The position numbers were made by a program, and so were the translations under genes. Below, piece after piece: positions 7,925-16,406 of a stretch of 64,000 bases of DNA (position 1 is the first letter of the stretch; every line of letters starts with the position of its first letter). The DNA comes from Plantactinospora sp. BC1 (GTDB lineage: Bacteria; Actinomycetota; Actinomycetes; Mycobacteriales; Micromonosporaceae): contig NZ_CP028158.1 in the NCBI RefSeq assembly GCF_003030345.1, positions 6,386,001-6,450,000 on the forward strand, given 5' to 3'. Below the pieces are notes generated by a model, which had not been told where the DNA came from, did no database searches, and worked only from the letters and a program-made list of their open reading frames with translations.

Positions 7925-7930
7925 GCGGGC

Positions 7931-8743
7931 GTGACCCAGCCGGATGCGACCACCGAACCCCAAGCAAGAATCTGCTGCAACTGCTACCTCGTGACCGTGC
8001 CCGAGGACGGGACCTGGCGACACTCTGCCGAGGCCCTGCTCAAGTTTCCGTCGAACATTTGCGACGAAACTCGTCCCGGGCCGAAGGCGGGGCCCCGAGA
8101 CATCCGGTCCGGTCGGGGCAGCATCAGACAAGTCAAGGCCGACCCGTTCATGGAGGACAAGGGGAGCGTCGAAGTCCCCGGCTGGCAGCGTGACGGTCAA
8201 CCGCTGGTCATCGGCACCGATTGCTCGTACCGGAAACGTCGCAACGCCGATCGGCCCCCATACGGCGGGCCGACCTGCTGGGGGTACGTCGCCGCCAACG
8301 GCAACTATGGCTTTGGCGGCGTCTTTATGCCCCGCCGGATCGGCGGCGACCCGGTGAGCAACGGCGAGATGCGGGCCGTCTTCTGGGCCGTCCACCGGTT
8401 GGTCCCACAGCACCGCGTCGTGCTGGTGACCGACTCGATGGACACCCTGGAACTGATCGAGGAGTGGCGTACCGGCAGCACCCGGATGCCGCGCGGCTAC
8501 ACGGTGCACCGGGAGAGCTGGCGGACTGCCAAGTTGGAGTTGCTGCGCCGCAAAGTCGTGGAGCACTCCGAGCTCATCGCCGTTCGCTGGGTACGTGGCC
8601 ACACCGGCCACCCGCTGAACGAAGGCGCTGACGCGCTGGCGAAGTTCGCCGGCCTGTGGGCCACCGGACGGGTCTCGGAGGACGTGGCGAAGGCAGACGC
8701 CTATCGCACCGCCGCCGCCGTACTCGGCCGGTTCCGGCAGTAG
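7931..8743 (+). CDS. RNase H-fold protein
   Basis: Predicted 270-aa protein. The N-terminal ~90 residues have a C-C-x-C cluster (15-18) and no recognised domain. Residues ~92-240 fit RNase H type 1: D97 in G-T-D-C-S, E146 in N-G-E-M-R, D168 in V-T-D-S, H224 in R-G-H-T-G-H and D234 in E-G-A-D-A-L-A. All acidic catalytic positions are kept, so it is probably an active RNA:DNA-hybrid nuclease. It is divergent from the methylase and its stop is only 4 bp from the convergent helicase stop. The position between two putative defence genes suggests a linked role, but it could be an independent rnhA-like gene. Confidence 0.75.
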   Translation: MTQPDATTEPQARICCNCYLVTVPEDGTWRHSAEALLKFPSNICDETRPGPKAGPRDIRSGRGSIRQVKADPFMEDKGSVEVPGWQRDGQPLVIGTDCSYRKRRNADRPPYGGPTCWGYVAANGNYGFGGVFMPRRIGGDPVSNGEMRAVFWAVHRLVPQHRVVLVTDSMDTLELIEEWRTGSTRMPRGYTVHRESWRTAKLELLRRKVVEHSELIAVRWVRGHTGHPLNEGADALAKFAGLWATGRVSEDVAKADAYRTAAAVLGRFRQ

Positions 8744-8747
8744 GCGA

Positions 8748-11700
8748 TTACGACGGCTCCCGGCCGAGTTGCCACATCTTCGGCCAACTGAACCGCACCC
8801 CGTCGACCAGGGCCGACACCCGCTCCCCCGCGAACGGGTCATGCACATAGCGCACCTGGTCGCCGGCCGGGCCGTCCGGGTGCAGCGCCACCAGGGCCAG
8901 CCGGTAGCGGTCGGCGTTCTGGCCCACCCGGATCTCGTTGTTGGTGACGAAGAAGTCCTCCGCGCCGTCGACCCGGCCCTTCACCTCGATGTGCACCAGG
9001 TGGCCGTCGAGGGTGCGTGAACGGATGTCGTACCCCGGATTGTTGTGTGCCATCTCCTCGGGTTCGCGGCCGAGCCGCCGCTCGGCCGCGAGCACCGCGT
9101 CGACCGCGCGCCGCGCCGAGGTCATCGTCTCCGTCGGGTACGTCGAAGCCGCCGCTCCGGCCAGACCGTCCAGCAACCCCTGCGGCACCACCACGGCGAG
9201 CGCCCCGACGACCGGTGGCCGGGCGTGCAGGTGCCCCTCCCGGTCCAGCTCGGCGAGCCGGCGTTCCAGTCGCCGCTCCAGTTCGGTGGCCCGTGCCTCG
9301 GCGGCCCGGGGCTGGATCCGCGGCTTCCGACCGTCACTGACCAGCGTGGCCAGCCGCTGCGCCTCGGTGTACCAGTGGTTGATCTCGGTGGCGAGCCGCT
9401 CACGCACCAGCCGGCGGGTCCGCTCGATCTCCGCTGCGCGCCGCTCGCTGACCTCCGCGTACCACTGCGGCAGCTCGACCCCGGCGGCCCACTGCTCGGC
9501 GGTCCGGCTCGCCTCGGCCAGCCACGGTGCCGAGGTCGCCTCGGACAGGCCCGCCCGTTCGGCGTCCGTGGCCGGCGCGTAGTCGAGGAACGGCGCCGTG
9601 CCCGGTCGGGACCTGCCGTCCTGCCACAGCTCGACGTAGCTGAACCGGCGTGCCACCATCCGGTCGTTGCCGTCGACGATCTCCTCGCGGATGGCCACCA
9701 ACAGCCGGGGCTGCTCGGTGCGGTCCAGCCGGTCGACCAGGACGCAGCCCCGCTCCAGCGCGGGGGTATAACGCTTGATGGTCTGCCCGATCACCGCGTC
9801 GTGCAGCGGATGACCGGGGGCGAGCAACTCGGCGCTGACCTGGTCTTCGACCCTGACTCTCGCGCGGTCGAAGCAGACCCGCTCATACCGGGCGACCACC
9901 GGGCCGGCCGGTCCCCGCTCCTCGCGCACCAGGTTCGGCACATGTGAAATCTGATACCTGCCCGGCTCCCGGGGGCCGAGCCGGCCACCCAACCGGCTGA
10001 ACGCGTCCCGGAAGAACCCCTCGATGTAGTGCGGCTGGAGGCGACGGGCCCGCGCCTCCTCCATCCGCAGCCTGATCCGCTCGACGTCGGCCAGCGAAAG
10101 CAGGTCCCGGTGCAGCGCCCGGTCGGCGATGAGCTTCTTGACGCCCTCGCCCACCCGATCGTCGATGACCTTGTTGAGGTGTTCCCGGACCTCCGGCAGC
10201 TCCCCGGTCCGGATCGCCTGGACCAGCAGCTCCCGCAGCGGCTGGCCCTCGAACGCCTCGCCGAGCACGTCGAAGACCTGGCCGCCGAGATCCCGCGCCT
10301 GCTCCTCCAGCTTGGCCAGCAGCCGCAGGAAGACGTCGCCCTCCCGGGTGTTCACGGCGACGAGATTCCACAGGTGGCACATTTCGGTCTGGCCGATTCG
10401 GTGCACCCGGCCGAACCGCTGCTCGATCCGGTTCGGGTTCCAGGGCAGGTCGTAGTTGACCATCAGGTGCGCCCGCTGGAGGTTCAGACCCTCCCCCGCC
10501 GCGTCCGTGGCGACCAGGATCACGCAGGTCGGGTCCGAGGTGAACCGCACCTGCGTCGCCTTGCGCTCCTCCCGGCGTACGCCGCCGTGGATCGACACCA
10601 CCGCCTCCGGGCGGCCCAGCAGGGTGCCAATCCGCTCGACCAGATAGTTGAGCGTGTCCCGGTGCTCGGTGAAGACGATCAGTTTGCGCGGGTCGCCGTT
10701 GCCGTCCCGCAGCTCCGGGTTGTCCTGCAACAGGCCGCGAAGCTGCGTCCACTTCCGGTCCGTCTCCGCGTGCCGGACCCGTCGGGCGATCGCCACCAGA
10801 TTCCGGAGTACGGCAATCTCCTGGCGCAGCTCGGCGGCGGACCGGGCGGCGGTGGCCGCGTCGACGACCTCCTCCTCCATGCTCTCCCGCTGCTCCGCGT
10901 CCAGGTCGTCGAGCAGGTCGTCCGGGTCCGCGTCCCCGAGCAGCCGATCGGCGGCGTCGGGCGACGGCGTCCTGTTCAGCGTCTCCTTGAGCCGCTGCTC
11001 CAACCGCTGCTGCCGGCGCTCCAGCGAACGCAGGATCGCCTCGGGGCTGGACGCCAGCCGACGCTGGAGCACGGTCAGCGCGAACCCGACGGTGTTGCCC
11101 CGGCGTGCCTCGCCCACACTTCGGAGCTGGTCGACCCGGTTCCACTCCCGCCGCACATAGTCGGTGACCGCCTCGTAGAGGCCGCTCTCCGCACTGGAAA
11201 GCTCGTAGTCCACCGTGTAGGCCGCCCGCTTGGGAAAGAGCGGCCTGCCCTCGAAGGTGAGCAGCTCCTCCTTCACCCGGCGCAGCAACACGCCGTCGGC
11301 CCGTGGCGCATGGCCACGCGCCCGGCCCTCGAACCGATCCGGATCCACCAGGGCCAGGAAGAGATGGAAGTCGTCCTCCTTGCCGGCGTGCGGAGTGGCG
11401 GTCATCAGCAGCAGGTGCTGGCTGACCCGCCCCAGGAGCTGCCCCAACTGGTATCGACGGGTGGTCTTGAGTTCGGCGCCGAAGTAGTGCGCCGACATCC
11501 GGTGTGCCTCGTCTACCACCACAAGATCCCAGTCGGTGGCTTCCAACTGGGTGAGCAGTCCCTCGTTCCGCGCGAGCTGGTCCATCCTGGCGATCAGCCA
11601 AGGATGCTCCGCGAAGACGCTGTCGCCGAGCGCCGTCGCGTTGATCAGGTCTCCGGTCAGCAGCCGGAACGGCAGGCCGAACTTTTCCCGCAGCTCGTCC

Positions 11701-12197
11701 TGCCACTGTTCGACCAGCCCGCCGGGCGCGACGATAAGGCAGCGCCCCAGGTCGCCACGGAGCAGCAGCTCCTTCATGTAGAGACCAGCCATGATCGTCT
11801 TGCCCGCGCCCGGGTCGTCGGCAAGCACGAACCGCAGCGGCACCTTGTCGAGCATGTGGCCGTAGACCGCCTCGATCTGATGCGGCAGCGGCTCCAGGTC
11901 GCTGGTGGTGACCGCGACCATTCCGTCGGACTGGGCGGCGCATTGGATCCGTAGCGCCTCGGCCGCGAGCTTGAACTCCGCCGGATCCGCATCGAACGCC
12001 GCGACCCGAGGCGCTTCCTCCGTCAGGCCGGACTCGTCGGAGCGGAGCATGATCCGGTGGTCGGGTCGTTCTCCCGGCGCCTGGTAGACGACGAGGATCG
12101 AGTCGGGCCCCATCGGGGTCACCGCGATGACCTCGACCACCTTGTCCACGACAATGCCACGTACCCGTACGCTCCGGTCGAGGTCCTCCAGCCGCAC
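8748..12197 (-). CDS. SNF2-type DEAD/DEAH helicase with C-terminal DUF3883 domain
   Basis: Predicted 1149-aa superfamily 2 ATPase. Walker A D-D-P-G-A-G-K-T is at 127-134, D-E-A-H at 229-232, then T-A-T-P-H-A-G, and motif VI Q-R-F-G-R-V-H-R-I-G-Q. A long charged linker follows. The C-terminal ~100 residues contain G-Y-D-I...H-I-E-V-K-G-R, matching DUF3883, whose D...E-x-K pattern resembles the PD-(D/E)xK nuclease fold. The start is GTG 12197. SNF2/DUF3883 helicases partner methylases in several anti-phage systems (DrmD of DISARM is a SNF2 helicase); no DrmA, DrmB or DrmC is present here. Together with the DUF1156 methylase it may form a restriction-like module. GC content resembles the host. 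Confidence 0.85.
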   Translation of the reverse strand: MRLEDLDRSVRVRGIVVDKVVEVIAVTPMGPDSILVVYQAPGERPDHRIMLRSDESGLTEEAPRVAAFDADPAEFKLAAEALRIQCAAQSDGMVAVTTSDLEPLPHQIEAVYGHMLDKVPLRFVLADDPGAGKTIMAGLYMKELLLRGDLGRCLIVAPGGLVEQWQDELREKFGLPFRLLTGDLINATALGDSVFAEHPWLIARMDQLARNEGLLTQLEATDWDLVVVDEAHRMSAHYFGAELKTTRRYQLGQLLGRVSQHLLLMTATPHAGKEDDFHLFLALVDPDRFEGRARGHAPRADGVLLRRVKEELLTFEGRPLFPKRAAYTVDYELSSAESGLYEAVTDYVRREWNRVDQLRSVGEARRGNTVGFALTVLQRRLASSPEAILRSLERRQQRLEQRLKETLNRTPSPDAADRLLGDADPDDLLDDLDAEQRESMEEEVVDAATAARSAAELRQEIAVLRNLVAIARRVRHAETDRKWTQLRGLLQDNPELRDGNGDPRKLIVFTEHRDTLNYLVERIGTLLGRPEAVVSIHGGVRREERKATQVRFTSDPTCVILVATDAAGEGLNLQRAHLMVNYDLPWNPNRIEQRFGRVHRIGQTEMCHLWNLVAVNTREGDVFLRLLAKLEEQARDLGGQVFDVLGEAFEGQPLRELLVQAIRTGELPEVREHLNKVIDDRVGEGVKKLIADRALHRDLLSLADVERIRLRMEEARARRLQPHYIEGFFRDAFSRLGGRLGPREPGRYQISHVPNLVREERGPAGPVVARYERVCFDRARVRVEDQVSAELLAPGHPLHDAVIGQTIKRYTPALERGCVLVDRLDRTEQPRLLVAIREEIVDGNDRMVARRFSYVELWQDGRSRPGTAPFLDYAPATDAERAGLSEATSAPWLAEASRTAEQWAAGVELPQWYAEVSERRAAEIERTRRLVRERLATEINHWYTEAQRLATLVSDGRKPRIQPRAAEARATELERRLERRLAELDREGHLHARPPVVGALAVVVPQGLLDGLAGAAASTYPTETMTSARRAVDAVLAAERRLGREPEEMAHNNPGYDIRSRTLDGHLVHIEVKGRVDGAEDFFVTNNEIRVGQNADRYRLALVALHPDGPAGDQVRYVHDPFAGERVSALVDGVRFSWPKMWQLGREPS

Positions 12198-12300
12198 GTC
12201 GCTTCACCACCTTCACATCCCTGGCCCTTGAACCTTACGGCCGCAAGTCCCCTATGGATGCTGTCCCTACCGAGCAGCGGTACTTGTCGGACACCGCTGC

Positions 12301-12306
12301 TAGGGT
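12301..12306 (+). promoter_or_regulatory. candidate -10 element for a leaderless transcript
   Basis: TAGGGT fits the actinobacterial -10 pattern TAnnnT and ends eight bases before GTG 12315, so transcription would begin at or near the start codon. No Shine-Dalgarno sequence precedes the GTG. No good -35 element is visible. Confidence 0.4.
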
Positions 12307-12314
12307 TCGCCGCC

Positions 12315-13160
12315 GTGGACGGTGGAGACGACGCCGACAAGTTCCGGCACCTGGTCGAGGAGTACGTCCGGCGGCACGTCGCGCTCGGCGAGCTGCCGTA
12401 CGACGCGATGGTGGCCGGTGCGGTCGAATACCTGGCCGACGAATACGATCCGGCCCGAGTCGACGCGCTGGCCCGGGATGTGGCCCGGGCCGAGTTCGCC
12501 GCGCACGCCGCCGCGCAGGCGGACTGGCCGGAGGTGACCGACAGCGATCGGCTCACCCTCGCCTTCCGGGCCCTGGACGCGGCCGGGATCGTCGCCCGGG
12601 AAAACTTCACCTGCTGCCAGAACTGCGGCCTCGCCGAGATGGGCGCCGAGGTCGCCGACGGCGAGACGCCGCGCGGGTACGCCTTCTACCACCAGCAGGA
12701 CGCGGAGCGCGGTGCCGACGGCGAAGCCGTGTACGTCGCGTACGGGCTCTTCGAGCAGCCGCCGTCGGCGGAGATCGGCGCGGAGGTGGCGGCGGCACTG
12801 CGCGAGCACGACCTGCCGGTGGACTGGGCGGGGGACACCGGCGCTCGGATCCGGGTCCCGCTGACCTGGCAGCGGCGCCGTACCGGCCGGTTGGCGGCCT
12901 TCCCGCCCCCGGTCGACGACGACGTCACCGTCGAGATCGAGGTCCCAGACACCTGGCGCGGGGTGTACGCCCCGACCACCGGGCCGATCTCGGCCACCCG
13001 GCTGGCCAGCCTCTACCTGCCCTGGCTGCCCACCGGCACCCGCATCGGACTCACGTTGGACGGCACCACCCTCACCGTGCGGCGGGACTGGGACACCCTG
13101 GTCGGCTCCTTCGCCGACCTCGACCGGCCCGACTCCCGGGCGACCGGTACGCCGGGATGA
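12315..13160 (+). CDS. DUF6891-like hypothetical protein
   Basis: Predicted 281-aa soluble protein. The first ~95 residues are helical and acidic. A Cys cluster C100-C101-x2-C104 follows in N-F-T-C-C-Q-N-C-G, then G-Y-A-F-Y-H-Q-Q-D and a strand-rich half with V-P-L-T-W-Q-R-R-R. The pattern is that of the DUF6891 family found in actinobacteria, whose function is unknown. The start is GTG 12315, with a TAGGGT box eight bases upstream and no ribosome site, suggesting leaderless expression; the open frame upstream of it reads as non-coding. Its stop overlaps the next ATG (ATGA). It is divergent from the helicase, so any link to defence is only positional. Confidence 0.65.
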   Translation: MDGGDDADKFRHLVEEYVRRHVALGELPYDAMVAGAVEYLADEYDPARVDALARDVARAEFAAHAAAQADWPEVTDSDRLTLAFRALDAAGIVARENFTCCQNCGLAEMGAEVADGETPRGYAFYHQQDAERGADGEAVYVAYGLFEQPPSAEIGAEVAAALREHDLPVDWAGDTGARIRVPLTWQRRRTGRLAAFPPPVDDDVTVEIEVPDTWRGVYAPTTGPISATRLASLYLPWLPTGTRIGLTLDGTTLTVRRDWDTLVGSFADLDRPDSRATGTPG

Positions 13161-13582
13161 CACTGGTCCGGCAACTCCGGTCCGGCGGTACGGCCGACAC
13201 CGCCCCGGAGGACCAGGGTGGGCCGGGTGGAGCGTCCGGTGACGGCGGCGACGGCGGGCTGGTGGAGGCGACCTGGGAGCATTCGGCGGGGCGCGAATAC
13301 CAGGGCGTGCCGCTCTCCCTCCGGGAGAGTGTCGACCTGCTGCGCCGGATGCCGGTCCGCACGGGTGCCTGGGTCTCCTTCCTCGGCCGCTCCGGCGGGA
13401 TCGTGCAGATGCGGTGGAAGGAGCGCAGGCTCTGGCTGGAGACGCCGGATCCGGAGGCCGCCGCCTCGCTGGGCCGACACGTGACGATTCCGGAGGCCGA
13501 GCGGATGGTCGGGGTACTCGCGGTCGAGGACCGGGTCGCGGTGGCCGATCTGGGCGACGTGCGTATGGTGCCCTGGGGCTGA
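13157..13582 (+). CDS. hypothetical protein coupled to the DUF6891-like gene
   Basis: Predicted 141-aa protein with no recognised domain. A Gly/Asp-rich N-terminus (to ~40) precedes a compact part with S-L-R-E-S-V-D-L-L-R-R-M, G-A-W-V-S-F-L-G-R-S-G-G-I-V-Q-M-R-W, and R-L-W-L-E-T-P-D-P. The end resembles a small beta-rich fold. It begins inside the stop of the upstream gene (ATGA overlap), so the two are co-translated. No membrane segment or signal peptide is visible. Function unknown. Confidence 0.65.
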   Translation: MTLVRQLRSGGTADTAPEDQGGPGGASGDGGDGGLVEATWEHSAGREYQGVPLSLRESVDLLRRMPVRTGAWVSFLGRSGGIVQMRWKERRLWLETPDPEAAASLGRHVTIPEAERMVGVLAVEDRVAVADLGDVRMVPWG

Positions 13583-13637
13583 CCCCTCGGTGGTCCGCCG
13601 CCCTTCGGCGGGTTCGCCCGGCCCCGTGCCCGGGTGG

Positions 13638-14051
13638 TTATCCGGCCGGCGGCAGCGCTCCGGCCCAGCCCGAGGTCGCGTCGATCAGTGCCCGGCGCCC
13701 GGTCGTCGCCCCGGTCGCGGCCGGCGGGCCGGCGACGCAGGCGCCCCGGTGACCCTCCCGCTCGCCGCACCGGCCGGCGCCGAGGAGCAGCCGGTCGCAG
13801 AAGACCCGGTACCGCTCGTGCTGGGCGTCCTCGGCCGACACGGTGACCTCGCCGGCATCGAGTTCCGGGAGGAAGGCCAGCGACTCGGCCAGCCGCGCGG
13901 CCAGTTCGGTGGCGGCGTGCAGGGTGTCCACGGCAACCGGAAGGTGGATGACGTGGCCCGGCAGCCCGTCGCCGGGACCGGAACCTCCGGTGGCCGGTCC
14001 TGGCTGACCCAGGGTGGATGACCTCAGATGACCCATGGTGGATGACCTCAC
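13638..14051 (-). CDS. small Cys-rich hypothetical protein, paralogue B
   Basis: Predicted 137 aa if GTG 14051 is the start, or 132 aa from ATG 14036; the start is uncertain because both lie in a 22-bp tandem repeat. It matches the protein at 1386-1664 in H-V-I-H-L-P-V, E-V-T-V-S-A-E-D-A-Q and C-D-R-L-L-x4-R-C-x6-G-x4-C, then adds a tail with an Ala/Thr-rich segment. DNA of the two loci is clearly alike over roughly 170 bp. Unlike copy A, it has no adjoining DivIVA-domain gene. Function unknown. Confidence 0.65.
   Translation of the reverse strand: MRSSTMGHLRSSTLGQPGPATGGSGPGDGLPGHVIHLPVAVDTLHAATELAARLAESLAFLPELDAGEVTVSAEDAQHERYRVFCDRLLLGAGRCGEREGHRGACVAGPPAATGATTGRRALIDATSGWAGALPPAG
14005..14050. 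repeat. 22-bp tandem direct repeat
   Basis: Two copies (14005-14026 and 14029-14050) of TGACCCAGGGTGGATGACCT plus CA, period 24 bp, differing at one position. They cover the two possible starts of the Cys-rich paralogue B, so they duplicate its translation start region or an operator. Confidence 0.7.
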
Positions 14052-14368
14052 CCGAAATTCGGTTACCTTCGCGCTCCGCCCGCCTGGGGCGGTGCCGCCG
14101 GCCCGGCCAGCCTGGGCCGACGCCCCGATAGCTTGCCAGACGTACTCGGAAATTTCGGGTTTGCCACTCTGAGTCGGCCGAGCCTACCGGCGGGAACGGC
14201 GCGCTGCCGAGCCGGTCGACCCGGCGGCAGCGGCGACCCCGGTCCGATCGGTACGGCCAGCCGGACCGATCGGCACTAGCCGAGGCCCCGGGGCACCCAA
14301 TACCCTTCGGTAACCGCGACTCAACGTGATCACCGTCACGCGACGATATCTCGGAGGCACCCCCCGCC
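14052..14368. other. 317-bp divergent intergenic region
   Basis: Gap between paralogue B and the divergent acyl-CoA ligase gene. It holds a perfect 9-bp inverted pair, CCCGAAATT at 14051-14059 and AATTTCGGG at 14151-14159, whose second member includes the palindrome GAAATTTC. These AT-containing patches stand out in very GC-rich DNA and may be promoter or operator sites. No open frame with coding character was seen. Confidence 0.45.
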
Positions 14369-16195
14369 ATGGCACTCGACGTCCCCTACCGGTCCATCCC
14401 CGACATGTTCCTGAAGCGTGTCTCGGCCACCCCCGACCGGGACGCTTTCGCCCACCCCGCCCCGGACGACTCCGGCCCGGTCTGGCTGAGCTGGGCGCAG
14501 GTCGGCCAGCGCGCGAAGGCGATCGCGGCCGGGCTGCGCGGCCTCGGCGTCGGCTCCGAGGACCGGGTGGCGATCCTGGCCAACACCCGGCTCGACTGGG
14601 TCCTCGCCGACCTCGGCATCATGTGCGCGGGCGGCGCGACCACCACGGTCTACCCGACCACCGAGCCGGAGGACACCGCCTACATCCTGGCCGACTCCGG
14701 CTCGAAGGTGCTGATCGCCGAGGACGCCGGACAGGCGGCCAAGATCGCCGGGGTGGAGCTGCCGGCGCTGACCCACGTCGTACTGATCGACGGGCCGGCC
14801 GACCCGGGCGCCACCCCGCCGCAGCTCACCCTCGCCGACCTGGAGGTGCAGGGCGCGCTGGCCCTGGAGAGCGACCCGGAGCTGATCGACCGGGTGGTCG
14901 CCGAGATCGACCAGGACGACCTGGCCACCCTGATCTACACCTCCGGCACCACCGGCCGGCCCAAGGGCGTCGAACTGCTGCACGCCGGCTGGTGCTGGGA
15001 GGGCGTGGCACAGGCACAGCTCGGACTGATCAAGGCGGAGGACCTGCAGTACCTCTGGCTGCCGCTGTCGCACTCGTTCGGCAAGACGCTGATCTGCGGC
15101 GTGATCCACGTCGGCATGCCCACCTACGTCGACGGCCGGCTGGACCGGCTGGTCGAGCTGCTCGGGGTGGTCCGGCCGACCCTGATGTGCGGCGCGCCCC
15201 GGATCTTCGAGAAGGTCTACAACCGGGCGGTCACCACCGCGCAGACGGCGGGCGGCGCGAAGGCGAAGATCTTCGCCTGGGCGGTCCGGACCGGCAAGCA
15301 CAAGGTGGCGCTGGAGCAGGCCGGCCAGCCCGTCTCGGCCGGGCTGCGGCTGCGCTACGGGCTCGCCGAGAAGCTGGTCTTCAGCAAGCTCCAGGCCCGG
15401 CTCGGCGGCCGGATCCGGGTACTCGTCTCCGGCGCCGCGCCGCTGAGCCAGGAGATCGCGCACTTCTTCGCCGCGGCCGGCCTGCCGATCTCCGAGGGGT
15501 ACGGGCTGACCGAGACCAGCGCCGGCAACTTCGTCAACCGGCCCGGCGCCCTCAAGATCGGTACGGTCGGCAAGGCCATGGGTGACCTGGAGTGCCGGAT
15601 CGACTCCGACGGCGAGATCCTGCTCCGGGGCATGCCGGTGATGCGCGGCTACCACAACCTGCCCGAGGAGACCGCCGAGGCGTTCACCTCGGACGGCTTC
15701 TTCCGGACCGGTGACATCGGCGAACTCGACGACGACGGCTTCCTGAAGATCACCGACCGGAAGAAGGACCTGGTCAAGACGTCGGGCGGCAAGTACATCT
15801 CGCCGTCGCACATCGAGGGCATGTTCAAGGCGCTCTGCCCGTACACCTCGCAGGTGGTGGTGATCGGGCAGGCCCGCAACTACTGCACGATGCTGGTCAC
15901 CCTGGATCCGGACGCGATCGGCACCTGGGCCGCCGGGGGTCCGCTCGCCGGCCGCCCGTACGCGGAGATCGTCTCCTCGGCCGAGGTGCGTGCCATGGTC
16001 GACGGCTACGTCGCCGAGCTGAACCAGAAGCTCAACCGCTGGGAGACGATCAAGAAGGTGACGGTGCTGACCCGTGACCTGACCGTCGAGGACGGCGAGA
16101 TGACGCCGTCGATGAAGATCAAGCGTCGTGCCGTGGAGAGCAGCTTCAAGGCGGAGATCGACCAGATGTACGAGGGCACTCTCGCCCAGATCTGA
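14369..16195 (+). CDS. long-chain acyl-CoA synthetase (AMP-forming)
   Basis: Predicted 608-aa adenylate-forming enzyme that activates fatty acids as acyl-AMP, then acyl-CoA, at the membrane's cytosolic face. The ATP-binding loop Y-T-S-G-T-T-G-R-P-K-G lies at about 191-201, the adenine-pocket motif G-Y-G-L-T-E-T near 376, and the hinge/fatty-acid motif D-G-F-F-R-T-G-D-I-G...D-R-K-K-D-L-V-K-T near 447-472. Length matches FadD15-like bacterial long-chain ligases. ATG 14369 follows GGAGGCACC. It is monocistronic and followed by a hairpin. Chain length preference cannot be read from the sequence. Confidence 0.9.
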   Translation: MALDVPYRSIPDMFLKRVSATPDRDAFAHPAPDDSGPVWLSWAQVGQRAKAIAAGLRGLGVGSEDRVAILANTRLDWVLADLGIMCAGGATTTVYPTTEPEDTAYILADSGSKVLIAEDAGQAAKIAGVELPALTHVVLIDGPADPGATPPQLTLADLEVQGALALESDPELIDRVVAEIDQDDLATLIYTSGTTGRPKGVELLHAGWCWEGVAQAQLGLIKAEDLQYLWLPLSHSFGKTLICGVIHVGMPTYVDGRLDRLVELLGVVRPTLMCGAPRIFEKVYNRAVTTAQTAGGAKAKIFAWAVRTGKHKVALEQAGQPVSAGLRLRYGLAEKLVFSKLQARLGGRIRVLVSGAAPLSQEIAHFFAAAGLPISEGYGLTETSAGNFVNRPGALKIGTVGKAMGDLECRIDSDGEILLRGMPVMRGYHNLPEETAEAFTSDGFFRTGDIGELDDDGFLKITDRKKDLVKTSGGKYISPSHIEGMFKALCPYTSQVVVIGQARNYCTMLVTLDPDAIGTWAAGGPLAGRPYAEIVSSAEVRAMVDGYVAELNQKLNRWETIKKVTVLTRDLTVEDGEMTPSMKIKRRAVESSFKAEIDQMYEGTLAQI

Positions 16196-16205
16196 GCCCG
16201 TCCGC

Positions 16206-16235
16206 GATCCGGTCCCTCCCCTCCGGGATCGGATC
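16206..16235 (+). terminator. hairpin after the acyl-CoA ligase gene
   Basis: An 11-bp stem: GATCCGGTCCC at 16206-16216 pairs with GGGATCGGATC at 16225-16235, one pair being G-U in RNA, around an 8-base loop. It starts 11 bases after the ligase stop. No U tract follows, as is common for actinobacterial terminators. Confidence 0.6.
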
Positions 16236-16331
16236 CGGCACCCCACCGGACCGCCGTGCGACCCGCGATCGCCCGGCGGTCCGGTGCTCTCCGGGGCCTG
16301 CGGGCGACCCGGCCGACGGCCCGGCCACCCT

Positions 16332-16406
16332 CCGGCTCGGCCACCCCCGGCTCAGCCACCCCCGGCTCGGCCACCCCCGGCTCGGCCACCCCCGGCTCAG
16401 CCACCC
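16332..16406. repeat. 15-bp tandem repeat, five units
   Basis: Five consecutive 15-bp units of CCGGCTCGGCCACCC; units 2 and 5 have A for G at one position. A decayed unit follows. The array is the most notable content of the 382-bp gap between the acyl-CoA ligase and the STAS/HATPase gene; apart from the hairpin at 16206-16235, the rest of that gap shows no coding character. Confidence 0.85.

Noticed and set aside
10029-11954. A 641-codon plus-strand open frame
   Set aside because: Antisense to the SNF2 helicase, whose motifs are intact; no domain in the plus frame.
4912-12197. A complete DISARM or BREX system
   Set aside because: Only a methylase and a SNF2 helicase are present; DrmA, DrmB, DrmC, BrxL, PglX and PglZ are not encoded here.
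1-14368. Integrative element or prophage
   Set aside because: No integrase, transposase, tRNA, attachment sites or phage structural genes were seen; only composition and flanking duplicated genes hint at mobility.
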